NCBI GenBank assembly: GCA_043101635.1
Contig: JBICIE010000295.1
Location: 1 to 11,820, forward strand
From: CAYMJK01 sp043101635
Lineage (GTDB): Bacteria > Planctomycetota > Phycisphaerae > Phycisphaerales > UBA1924
Direction of reading: 5' to 3'
Length of the DNA stretch: 11,820 nucleotides
Notes under the pieces: model-generated
Told to the model about the DNA's origin: nothing
Databases searched by the model: none
The model's input: only the letters and a program-made list of their open reading frames with translations
In this document: positions 1 through 6,287 of the stretch, piece by piece
Layout: each line of letters starts with the position of its first letter
Numbering within the stretch: the first letter of the stretch is position 1
Translations under genes and position numbers: made by a program

Positions 1-126
1 TACCTCAGCAACCGCCTCTTCGCGAACCAGGCCGAACTCGACCAAGGCTGCCTGAACGCCTGGAACACTCTCACCACCGACCGCGTCAAGTCGCTCTGCA
101 CGTGCAACTGGCTGCCCGCAAATTAA
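1..126 (+). mobile_element. IS630-type transposase, C-terminal end (partial)
   Basis: This is the last 41 codons of a plus-strand gene that enters from the left edge and stops at TAA 124-126. The translation contains YLSNRLF, then a Cys, AWNTL and SLCTCNWL. This matches the usual tail of IS630-family DDE transposases (a SNR-F stretch, a Cys before AWN, then S-L/I-x-x-x-x-W near the end). The DDE catalytic core would lie outside the window, so completeness cannot be judged. No terminal inverted repeat could be recognised, and the right IS boundary is unknown; it should lie within or close to the repeat-filled gap that follows. The gene converges on the minus-strand pseudopilin gene. Family assignment rests on remembered family patterns, not a search. 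Confidence 0.7.
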
Positions 127-139
127 GTGCGATTGGTAT

Positions 140-174
140 GACACAGATGACACAGATGACACAGATGACACAGA
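140..174. repeat. Tandem 9-bp repeat GACACAGAT, nearly four copies
   Basis: Units lie at 140-148, 149-157 and 158-166, and a fourth unit at 167-174 ends GACACAGA before an extra GA and then TGTG. The array fills the gap between the transposase stop (126) and the convergent pseudopilin stop (243). It is too short and too regular to be a CRISPR array. The same word appears in reverse complement on the other side of a 26-base spacer, so the array doubles as one arm of a hairpin. Confidence 0.85.
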
Positions 175-225
175 GATGTGGCGCAGATTGTCGCGCACAT
201 TCCGTGCACATCTGTGTCATCTGTG
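160..225. repeat. Long inverted repeat between convergent genes, terminator-like
   Basis: The 15 bases at 160-174 (CACAGATGACACAGA) are the exact reverse complement of 211-225. TGTG at 177-180 pairs with CACA at 207-210, leaving a two-base bulge (175-176) and a 26-base loop (181-206). The stem is thus 19 pairs. It lies between two convergent genes, where a bidirectional terminator would be expected, although no clear T-run follows on either strand. Similar CATCTGTGTCATCTGTG words are dispersed intergenic repeats in several bacterial groups (recalled, not searched), so it may equally be a dispersed palindromic element. Confidence 0.6.
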
Positions 226-242
226 GTTCCTGTCTTTCCTGA

Positions 243-977
243 TCACCGTGCCGGCGGCTTCTCGGGGAATGGGTAGACCGTGTAGCCGCGGGGCTCGGCG
301 GTGAAGGTCGTGAAGCGCACCGAGCCGTCCTGGGCCAGCATGTTGCCGGCGCTGGGGCGCTTGTGCCAGGAGGCGTCCATCGCCTGCTTGGAAAGAGCGA
401 TGTGCCACTGGGCGTCGCCGGCGATCAGCAGCGAACTGGGCGGCACGTGCACCTCGGCGACGGCCAGCGGACCGGCGTCGCGGAAGGGATCGACGGCCTG
501 GGCGTCCAGCAGGAAGTGGTTGGCCCGGTAGCTGGAGCCGTAGTACTCGAACACCGGCAGCCCGGCGGTGGCGCTGGCGCCGCTGACGCCCGCGGAGGTC
601 AGCGTCACGCCGAAGTCGCTGGGGCAGTGGAAGATCTCGGCGAAGGTGCGCCCGGTGGCGTCGCTGTCGCCGGCGATGTAGGGGTTGATCGGGCGATGCT
701 CATCGAGCAGCGGGCGCTTGTCCGGCCCGACGAAGCGGGCCCCGCCGTAGCGCCACTCCGGCAGATCGCTGTAGGCCGGGAAGGCCTCATGGTCGTTGAG
801 GTACCCCTGCCAGCCGAGGCCGATCTGGCGCAGGTTGGATGAGCAGACGGTGGTGCGGGCGCCCTCGCGGGCCAGGCTCAGGGCCGGGACCAGCAGGCCG
901 AGCAGGATGGCCACGATCCCGACGCTGATGAGCAGTTCGAGGACCGAGAACCCGCGCTGTCTGGCGGCAGGAGCCAT
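243..977 (-). CDS. Prepilin-type N-terminal cleavage/methylation domain protein (pseudopilin-like)
   Basis: The product has 244 residues. The N-terminus is a short basic leader, then a prepilin peptidase site G9|F10 with Glu at mature position +5 (FSVLE), and a hydrophobic helix to about residue 32. A prepilin peptidase would cleave and methylate it before assembly into a type II secretion or type IV pilus-like fibre. The rest has the planctomycete pattern: SNLRQIGLGWQGYLNDH after the helix, CPSD at 118-121, and a late H205...D217-G218. The last resembles the H-X9-DG processing-associated motif but with eleven residues between. ATG 977 is chosen because the prepilin leader starts there; the open frame continues to 1217 only by overlapping the permease gene. 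No Shine-Dalgarno sequence precedes the start. It lies 89 bases after the permease stop and probably has its own promoter. No other pilus or secretion gene is nearby, so substrate and partners are unknown. Confidence 0.88.
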   Translation of the reverse strand: MAPAARQRGFSVLELLISVGIVAILLGLLVPALSLAREGARTTVCSSNLRQIGLGWQGYLNDHEAFPAYSDLPEWRYGGARFVGPDKRPLLDEHRPINPYIAGDSDATGRTFAEIFHCPSDFGVTLTSAGVSGASATAGLPVFEYYGSSYRANHFLLDAQAVDPFRDAGPLAVAEVHVPPSSLLIAGDAQWHIALSKQAMDASWHKRPSAGNMLAQDGSVRFTTFTAEPRGYTVYPFPEKPPAR

Positions 978-984
978 ACCCACA

Positions 985-997
985 GGTACATTGTACC
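985..997 (-). promoter_or_regulatory. Putative near-leaderless promoter with overlapping dyad for the pseudopilin gene
   Basis: On the minus strand TACAAT (990-995) matches the sigma-70 -10 consensus at five of six positions. Only 12 bases separate it from ATG 977, so a normal start point would leave about five bases of leader, which fits the missing ribosome binding site. The -10 sits inside a perfect 13-bp dyad, GGTACA-T-TGTACC, a possible operator. No good -35 is seen at the expected spacing. Assignment is by inspection only. Confidence 0.4.
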
Positions 998-1066
998 GCC
1001 AAATCCCGCTGGCGCACAGGCATAGGAAATTCCTGGGCCCTGCGCCGGGAAACGGCCTGGGGGCGG

Positions 1067-2185
1067 TCAGGTCCGGATGGCGCTGGCGCTGGCGACGGCG
1101 AGGGGGGCCAGGATCATCAGCGGCACGAAGACGCCGACGGCGGCGGGGGCCCCGGGGATGTCGATCGAGGCCCCGAGCACCGAGGCGATCAGCACGCCGA
1201 TCGTGATCGGGGCGCACTTGAGCGACTGCACCGCCATGTTGGAGGGCACGCGGGTCAGGAAGAAGGGCATGGCCACCACCAGCGTCAGCAGGTTGCCGGC
1301 CCAGATGGTCAGGCGGCCGAGGCGCAGGCGGGTGAGGCGGTCGCGGGTGTCGTCGTCCATCAGCTCATCGCGGTCGAGCATCTGGCCGAGTCGGCGCCAG
1401 CTCAGGTTCTGGCCCAGGCCGCGGAACTGGCGCATCTTGAGCGTGGTGGGGTCGAGGGCGGTGGTCAGGTGGGCGACCGGCGCCGGCTGGGCGGCGGCGG
1501 CGCCGATGGGGGTGATGGTGGCGCCGGTCAGGTCCCAGCCGCCGGCGCCCCAGCGGGCGGATTCGGCCTCGATGCGGGCCTCGACGTGGCCCTCGGGCGA
1601 GCGGATCCAGACCGTGAGGTCCTCGATGATCTCGCGGTCCACATCGAACGAGCGGGCGTAGAAGATGTTGCCGGCGCCATCCGTGGTCAGGGGCACGCGG
1701 GTGGACCCGAGGGTGCGCTGGCCGGCCTGGCCGGGATCGCGCGTCAGCAGCGGGGCGATCTGCGGCAGGACGATCTCCTGGTTGGCGATCTGCAGGGCCA
1801 CGAAGGCGGCGGCGACCAGCATGATCGGCCGGCCGACGCGCCGAAGGCTCTGGCCGCTGGCGAGCACGGCGACCAGCTCGCGCCGGCGGACGAGCTGAGC
1901 GCAGGTGAAGCCCATGGCGCCGACGAGGGCGAGGCCAAGGGTGAAGTTGAACAGTTGCAGCAGGCGCGGCCACCACAGGTCGAAGATGAGCCAGGCCGTA
2001 CGTCCGATCCGCTCGGCGCTGCCGGGCTCGACGCCCTCTGCGCTGAAGGTGTTGTCGGTGACGCGCAGGTAGCGATCGAGATTCAGCGAGACATCGACCG
2101 TGACGACGAAGCAGAAGAGGATCACCAGCAGTGCGACGATGTTGAACAGGTACTGGCGCGCGATGTAGCGGTCCAGCAGGCCCAT
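1067..2185 (-). CDS. LptF/LptG-family permease
   Basis: This 372-residue inner-membrane protein has the length and plan of LptF/LptG, the membrane subunits of the ABC transporter that lifts LPS out of the inner membrane toward the LptA bridge. Three N-terminal membrane segments are visible (about 13-33, 72-98, 118-141). Between the second and third lies the family-typical cytoplasmic turn RRRELVAVLASGQSLRR. After the third comes NQEIVLP and a soluble, presumably periplasmic region to roughly 290, then three C-terminal segments (LTIWAGNLLTLVVAMPFF, APITIGVLIASVLG, VGVFVPLMILAPLAVA). The start codon overlaps the phosphatase stop as ATGA, so translation is probably coupled. Whether it is LptF or LptG cannot be decided here; a second family member lies at 6288-7979. 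LptB, LptC and LptA are not in the window. Confidence 0.88.
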   Translation of the reverse strand: MGLLDRYIARQYLFNIVALLVILFCFVVTVDVSLNLDRYLRVTDNTFSAEGVEPGSAERIGRTAWLIFDLWWPRLLQLFNFTLGLALVGAMGFTCAQLVRRRELVAVLASGQSLRRVGRPIMLVAAAFVALQIANQEIVLPQIAPLLTRDPGQAGQRTLGSTRVPLTTDGAGNIFYARSFDVDREIIEDLTVWIRSPEGHVEARIEAESARWGAGGWDLTGATITPIGAAAAQPAPVAHLTTALDPTTLKMRQFRGLGQNLSWRRLGQMLDRDELMDDDTRDRLTRLRLGRLTIWAGNLLTLVVAMPFFLTRVPSNMAVQSLKCAPITIGVLIASVLGASIDIPGAPAAVGVFVPLMILAPLAVASASAIRT

Positions 2186-2868
2186 CAGCGCCAGTCTCCG
2201 CGCACGCGCCCGTCGATCCAGGCGCTGACGATCCAGGCGATGGCCAGGGCGCCGTAGACATCGGTCACGAAGTGGGCGCCCGTGATCAGCCGCTGCCAGG
2301 CGCAGCCGAGGCCCGCGATCAGCAGCACGGGCCAGGCGCCCGGCCAGAAGCGCATGGCCATGAGCGTGGCGCCGAAGGCGACCGCGGCGTGGCTGGAGGG
2401 GAAGCCCAGGTTGGTGGTGTCCCAGAAGGCGTGCAGGAATGGCTTGTGCACCTTGTCACCGATCTCCAGCACCCGCGCGCCCTGCTCTGCCGCGGCGGCG
2501 GGGTCGAGGCCACCGAGGGCGTCGCCGGTCCAGGGGCGCTCGCGCCCGATGATGCGCTTGAGGATCTCGGCGATCAGGCCGCTGGCGGTGGCGCTGAGGA
2601 AGACGAGCAGGGCCCACTGCCGGCGCCGGTCGCGCCGCGGGGCCGCCAGGGCGATGGCGAGGCAGGCCAGGATCCAGAAGGGCAGGGAGCCGAAGGCCTT
2701 GAACATCTGGCCCAGGTCGCCGTGGCCGGCGCCGGTCTGGTACTGGAAGTTGACGAAGATCGGCTTATCCACGAACCACAGCGCGAGATAGCCGGCCAGC
2801 AGGGCGGCGCCGATGAGCTGGCGCCGGCGCGTGAGGGCCCGCTGCTCGGCGGGGGAGCGCCAGCGCAT
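2185..2868 (-). CDS. PAP2-superfamily membrane phosphatase
   Basis: The 227-residue protein has the three-part PAP2 (type 2 phosphatidic acid phosphatase) signature. KX6RP is at K104-R111-P112, PSSH (variant of PSGH) at 147-150, and R183-X5-H189-X3-D193 completes the SRX5HX3D motif with Gln replacing Ser. Hydrophobic segments flank the motifs, so it is an integral membrane enzyme with an extracytoplasmic active site. Bacterial relatives dephosphorylate undecaprenyl diphosphate, phosphatidylglycerol phosphate or lipid A (LpxE/LpxF type); the substrate cannot be read from sequence. ATG 2868 is preceded by GGAGG at 2876-2880 with seven bases of spacing. The stop overlaps the next start (ATGA), placing it first in a two-gene unit with an LPS-export-type permease. 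This favours a lipid A or lipid carrier role, by context only. Confidence 0.88.
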   Translation of the reverse strand: MRWRSPAEQRALTRRRQLIGAALLAGYLALWFVDKPIFVNFQYQTGAGHGDLGQMFKAFGSLPFWILACLAIALAAPRRDRRRQWALLVFLSATASGLIAEILKRIIGRERPWTGDALGGLDPAAAAEQGARVLEIGDKVHKPFLHAFWDTTNLGFPSSHAAVAFGATLMAMRFWPGAWPVLLIAGLGCAWQRLITGAHFVTDVYGALAIAWIVSAWIDGRVRGDWR

Positions 2869-2947
2869 CAGGCGGCCTCCGGGCGGGAGTGCGGGCAGGA
2901 TGTGCGGCAGGGCGCCATGGCCGGAGGGTAGGGGGAATCGGCGTGCG

Positions 2948-2967
2948 GCATCCGGCGACCGGCATGC
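2948..2967 (-). terminator. Weak hairpin downstream of the small dockerin gene
   Basis: GCAT-CCGG (2948-2955) pairs with CCGG-C-ATGC (2959-2967) around a CGA loop, with C2963 bulged. It begins about 26 bases after the stop of the dockerin gene ending at 2993 and before the phosphatase start at 2868. No T-run follows, so terminator function is a guess from position. Confidence 0.3.
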
Positions 2968-2992
2968 GAGGGCGCTGCGTTGCTACGGATTG

Positions 2993-3685
2993 CTACGGAC
3001 ACCCGGCGGTGAACCAGTTCTGGAAGCAGAGGAAGTCGAGGAAGTCGAGCGCTCCGGACTTGTCGCAGTCGGCGTAGGGGTCGCCCGCGGCGAAGGCGTT
3101 CTGGAAGCACAGGAAGTCGAAGATGTCGAGCGTTCCCGATTCGTCGCAGTCGGGGTTGCAGGGCTGGATGCGGATGACGCCGGCGCCTTCGACGACATCT
3201 GCCAGCAGGGATTTGCGCTCCGAGCTGAGGGGCGCTACATACACCTCAAAACGGCGCGTGAGCGTCGCCAGGTCGATCGTGAAGCCGTCGCGCGATATGC
3301 CGGGCGCGGTGTAGGTCGCGGTCCAGCAGACGATCGGGTTGTCGAGCTGCCCGATGCAGGGGTCGCACAGCGGGGACAACTGCCAGGCGAGGACGCCCTC
3401 GATGCCCGCGCCCGTGCGGGTTCCCGGCGTCGAGCCGCCGGCGACCATCGGCCAGACCGTCGCGAGATCGCTCCACTCGCCCGGCGCGGGGCTGACGAGC
3501 AGGTCGAACTCGAGGATCGCCATGGCGCGGTACTCGGGCGGGAAGCTCGCCAGCACCCGGACGGCCGTGCTTTCGCCGAGGCGCAGGAGGGGCCTGTCGA
3601 CCTCGATGTGCAACGCGGGCTGGGCCATCGCCGTTGCCGCGGCGAGGGGCACGAGCAGCGAGAGAGGTTGCGGGCTGAGGCGCAT
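2993..3685 (-). CDS. Secreted GC-type dockerin protein with an unassigned beta-rich domain
   Basis: The product has 230 residues. Residues 1-21 form a Sec signal peptide ending AMA|Q. Residues 22 to about 170 form an unrecognised domain with alternating hydrophobics (LHIEVDRPLLRLGEST, AILEFDLLVS, FEVYVAPL) that suggest a beta-sandwich; the CDPC pair near 107-110 and a further Cys could form disulfides. Residues 178-230 are a two-repeat dockerin: DCDESGTLDIFDFLCFQNAF, a GDPYA linker, then DCDKSGALDFLDFLCFQNWF, ending AGCP. Both repeats keep the acidic calcium-loop positions. Start 3685 is chosen because the signal peptide begins there and AGCAGGA lies eight bases upstream; the frame runs further upstream only as a shadow of the mini-dockerin gene, whose stop is 28 bases away. 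The two are probably co-transcribed. Function beyond secretion and dockerin-type binding is unknown. Confidence 0.85.
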   Translation of the reverse strand: MRLSPQPLSLLVPLAAATAMAQPALHIEVDRPLLRLGESTAVRVLASFPPEYRAMAILEFDLLVSPAPGEWSDLATVWPMVAGGSTPGTRTGAGIEGVLAWQLSPLCDPCIGQLDNPIVCWTATYTAPGISRDGFTIDLATLTRRFEVYVAPLSSERKSLLADVVEGAGVIRIQPCNPDCDESGTLDIFDFLCFQNAFAAGDPYADCDKSGALDFLDFLCFQNWFTAGCP

Positions 3686-3713
3686 GGCGATTCCTGCTGG
3701 CAATTGCGACCTA

Positions 3714-3872
3714 TTACGGGCATCCGGCAGCGAAGGCGTTCTGGAAGCAGAGGAAATCGAACAGGTCCAGTTGATCGACATCGATGAGGATGGACTGTGC
3801 CGCGGCGGCCGGCCCGAGCAGGGGCATCGCAGCGCCGGGCGAGCAGGACCGGATCAACGATTCGCGGAGCAT
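3714..3872 (-). CDS. Mini-dockerin: signal peptide joined to a half dockerin (probable internal-deletion remnant)
   Basis: A 52-codon gene starting at ATG 3872 behind a strong AAAGGAG with a six-base spacer, ending in tandem stops TAA TAG. Residues 1-26 look like a Sec signal peptide ending AAAA|Q. The predicted mature part is only 27 residues: SILIDVDQ, then LDLFDFLCFQNAFAAGCP. The first piece resembles the start of the mature neighbour (QPALHIEVDRPLL), and the rest is the end of a second dockerin repeat; three residues of the calcium loop are missing at the join (DVDQ-LDLFDF against DCDGSGALDLFDF). The simplest reading is an in-frame deletion that removed the body and first dockerin repeat of a paralogue. 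The retained frame, ribosome binding site and upstream promoter-like box suggest it may still be expressed, so it is listed as coding rather than pseudogene. Confidence 0.65.
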   Translation of the reverse strand: MLRESLIRSCSPGAAMPLLGPAAAAQSILIDVDQLDLFDFLCFQNAFAAGCP

Positions 3873-3915
3873 CGCCGCTCCTTTCGGCGGCTCTCGCTCG
3901 TGCCAGCGCCGCCAC

Positions 3916-3932
3916 CTGCATTGTAATTGCAG
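3916..3932 (-). promoter_or_regulatory. Putative promoter with overlapping dyad for the mini-dockerin/dockerin unit
   Basis: On the minus strand TACAAT (3920-3925) is a five-of-six match to the -10 consensus, 47 bases before ATG 3872. It is flanked by CTGCA and TGCAG, a 5-bp-arm dyad spanning 3916-3932. The -35 region is poor (TGGCGC at 17 bases). It lies just after the terminator-like hairpin of the upstream gene, which is where a promoter would be expected. Confidence 0.35.
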
Positions 3933-3960
3933 GCCCGGACAGGCGCCAGTGGTGCGCGCA

Positions 3961-3989
3961 CAAACGGGGCGATGTTCGCGCCCCGTTTG
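3961..3989 (-). terminator. Strong GC hairpin downstream of the Asp-box dockerin gene
   Basis: An 11-bp perfect stem (CAAACGGGGCG at 3961-3971 with CGCCCCGTTTG at 3979-3989) closes a seven-base loop. It lies 54-82 bases after the stop of the upstream minus-strand gene and before the TACAAT box of the next unit. No separate T-run follows; the GTTT is inside the stem. A sequence-related hairpin lies at 11072-11091 between two other minus-strand genes. Confidence 0.55.
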
Positions 3990-4042
3990 CATTCCGTTCG
4001 CTTGTCGCGCCAGGGCCGGCCCCGGCTGGTCGCTACGGGCCG

Positions 4043-6163
4043 CTACAGGCAGCCTGCCGCGAAGGCGTTCTGGAAGGCCAGGAAGTCCAGCAGCGTCAGC
4101 AGCCCGTCGCCGTCGAAATCGGCCCGCGGGTCGCCCGCGGCGAACAGGTTGCCGAAGGTGAGGAAGTCGAAGACGGTCAGGGTTCCGTCGCCATCGAGGT
4201 CTGCGGGGCAGGCGCTGTCGAGTTCCCAGACGCCGGCGCCGGCGGTTGCGCTCAGCAGGGCGCCATCGAGGGTGGCGAGGGCCGTCGTTGCCCGCCCGTC
4301 GAGGGCAGTTCCTACGCGCTCCCACGCCGCGCCATCCGCGGTTACCCACACGCCGCCGCCCGTTCCGGCGTCCGGGCCGGAGCGGATCGCGCCGAGGGCC
4401 ACGAACATCCGCCCCTCGTGGACGATCAGGTCGGCCGCGGGCGCGTCGGGCAGGCCGCCGGCCGCGGGCGTCCATGCGCTGCCGTCGAAGCGGTAGACAG
4501 CGCTGCCGATGGCGGCCGCGGCGAAGAGCGCCCCGTCGAACTCGGCCAGCGCGACGATCGGGCCCGCAGGCAGCCCGGCGCTGGCGCCGCTCCAGCTTCG
4601 CCCATCATCGGCCGAGCGGAAGACGCCGTGGGCCTTCGTGCCCATGGCAAAGCCGTCGGTGGTCGCGATCAGCGCCAGCGCCGCGGGGTAGTGGGGCGTG
4701 CCGTCCGGCGCCCGGTCGATGATCGGCAGGCCGGTCGTGAAACGCTGCCAGCTCGCGGCGCCATCGGTCGAGCGGATCACGCCGCCGCCGCCGGTTTCCT
4801 GTGCTGCTGCGCCCTTGCTGCCGACGGGCGGCCACTCGGCGCCGGGTCCGCCTGCGCCCAGCCAGGTCTCGCCCCGCGCCGCGAAGGCCGCAAACTCGCG
4901 GAACTGATCGCCGGAAAGCCCCTCGTACATCGGCACGCCGGTGTTGACGGCCCGCCACGTGCGCCCGCCGTCGGTCGATCGGCGCACCCCGCCGAGGGCC
5001 GTGCCGGCGAGATAGGTCGCCTCATCCATCGCGTCGACGGCGAGCAGGTTGCCGGCTGACGGCGAAAACGCGATCGGCATCCATGCGCGCCCGGCGGCGT
5101 CGAAGCGCCAGAGGCGCCCGGGCGCCCCGATTGCCAGCAGCGCTTCAGCGCCAGTGCCGGCGAGGCTGCGCCCGGTGGTTGCCGCGAGGCCATCGTTTGC
5201 CTGCAGCCAGGTGGCGCCGCCGTCGATGGATCGCAGCGCGCCATCGGTAGTCGCCAGCAGCAGGGCGCCGCCAGCGATGGCAAGATCCGCCTGCGGCAAC
5301 TGCTCCCCGGCCAGCACGCCATCGGCTCGCAGCGTCCAGTCGCCGCCAGCGCGGGGCGCGCGCCAGATGTCGATCGACACGCGGTCTCGATCGCGCACGA
5401 CCGCGTAGATGTGCTCGGCGGCAAGCTCGATGTCGAGGATCGACTCGGCCACCAGGGCGCCGGTAATGTCCATCCACGTGCGCCCGAGGTCGTCGGAGCG
5501 CGCCACGCCCGCAGCGCCGGTGAAGCTGATGTAGGCAGCCAGCACCGTGTCGCCGTCTCCGAAGAAGGCGCTGGTGAAGATGAACTGCGGCAGGCCGGCG
5601 CCGGCGCCGATCGGTTCCCAGGTTGCGCCGCCGTCGGTGGAGCGGTACAGGCTGGGCGTGGCGTAGGGCGCCGCCAGCAGCACGTCGCCGGCCTTCCACG
5701 CCGCGGCGACGGGCTCGGGCGTCTCGATGTGGCGCCAGCTCTCGGCCCGGTCTTCGCTGATGAACAGCTCTGCGCCGGGGCCGAATTCGTCGCTGGCGAC
5801 GGCCCACAGAGAAGCCCCGTCGGCGCCGATCGAGTGGACGGGCCGGGCGGCGGGCGTCGCGACAAATGCGCCGGTTGCGCCGTCGGTGCGGAAGATGCGC
5901 GCTGCGTCGGTGGTGATGAAGAACTCGCCGGCAGCGCTGACGATGCCGCGGACCGGGCCGGGGGCGACCTCCAGCAGCGACCACGTCTCACCGCCGTCCG
6001 ATGTTGCAAACAGCCCGGCGCCGGCGCCGGCGATCAGGCGCCCGGCGCCCGCTTCGATGGCGCGCAGTTCGCCGCCGGGCGGCCCGCCGGTGGAGTTCCA
6101 GTCCTGCGCGCCCAGTGCGGTGGTGGCGAGTGCGGCGAACATGGTCGCGGCGCAGCGTGACAT
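4043..6163 (-). CDS. Secreted Asp-box (BNR/sortilin-like) beta-propeller with C-terminal dockerin
   Basis: The product has 706 residues. Residues 1-19 are a Sec signal peptide ending LGA|Q. The body carries many Asp boxes (S/T-x-D-x-G-x-T/S-W): TSDGGETW 54-61, SEDRAESW 136-143, STDGGATW 175-182, SDDLGRTW 223-230, SIDGGATW 312-319, STDGGRTW 396-403, STDGAASW 465-472 and SADDGRSW 517-524. These are typical of BNR, sialidase-like, sortilin or YCF48-type propellers. The number fits two propellers, or one of ten blades as in Vps10. No sialidase FRIP motif or arginine triad is apparent, so no enzyme activity is proposed. Residues 655-706 are a dockerin with loops DLDGDGTLTVFD and DFDGDGLLTLLD, ending AGCL; the Cys of FLCFQN is replaced by Thr and Ala. 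ATG 6163 follows GAGAGG with about eight bases of spacing. Confidence 0.87.
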   Translation of the reverse strand: MSRCAATMFAALATTALGAQDWNSTGGPPGGELRAIEAGAGRLIAGAGAGLFATSDGGETWSLLEVAPGPVRGIVSAAGEFFITTDAARIFRTDGATGAFVATPAARPVHSIGADGASLWAVASDEFGPGAELFISEDRAESWRHIETPEPVAAAWKAGDVLLAAPYATPSLYRSTDGGATWEPIGAGAGLPQFIFTSAFFGDGDTVLAAYISFTGAAGVARSDDLGRTWMDITGALVAESILDIELAAEHIYAVVRDRDRVSIDIWRAPRAGGDWTLRADGVLAGEQLPQADLAIAGGALLLATTDGALRSIDGGATWLQANDGLAATTGRSLAGTGAEALLAIGAPGRLWRFDAAGRAWMPIAFSPSAGNLLAVDAMDEATYLAGTALGGVRRSTDGGRTWRAVNTGVPMYEGLSGDQFREFAAFAARGETWLGAGGPGAEWPPVGSKGAAAQETGGGGVIRSTDGAASWQRFTTGLPIIDRAPDGTPHYPAALALIATTDGFAMGTKAHGVFRSADDGRSWSGASAGLPAGPIVALAEFDGALFAAAAIGSAVYRFDGSAWTPAAGGLPDAPAADLIVHEGRMFVALGAIRSGPDAGTGGGVWVTADGAAWERVGTALDGRATTALATLDGALLSATAGAGVWELDSACPADLDGDGTLTVFDFLTFGNLFAAGDPRADFDGDGLLTLLDFLAFQNAFAAGCL

Positions 6164-6287
6164 GGGTGGTTCCTCTCTCGGTGTGGGGAGATGTCGCCAG
6201 GCCGGGCGGTCGGCGCCGCTATCGGATGTCGCGCCGCGGCGGCGTCTTGCAGCAAATGCAATGAAGTTGAGGCGCCGCGCGCCGGGC

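Noticed and set aside
140..225. Possible CRISPR array
   Set aside because: Units are 9 bases with no spacers; this is a tandem repeat forming a hairpin.
978..1217. Upstream extension of the pseudopilin frame to an ATG at 1217
   Set aside because: The extension overlaps the permease coding end and would bury the prepilin leader, which must be N-terminal.
3873..4475. Upstream extension of the mini-dockerin frame
   Set aside because: It overlaps the Asp-box gene in another frame and is Arg-rich; the ATG at 3872 has a strong ribosome binding site and a signal peptide.
3797..5059. A 420-codon plus-strand open frame
   Set aside because: Antisense shadow of the Asp-box gene and the adjoining gap; no recognisable domain, and translation dominated by Gly, Arg and Ala.
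4043..6163. Sialidase activity for the Asp-box protein
   Set aside because: Asp boxes occur in many non-enzymatic propellers, and neither a FRIP motif nor the catalytic arginine triad was found.
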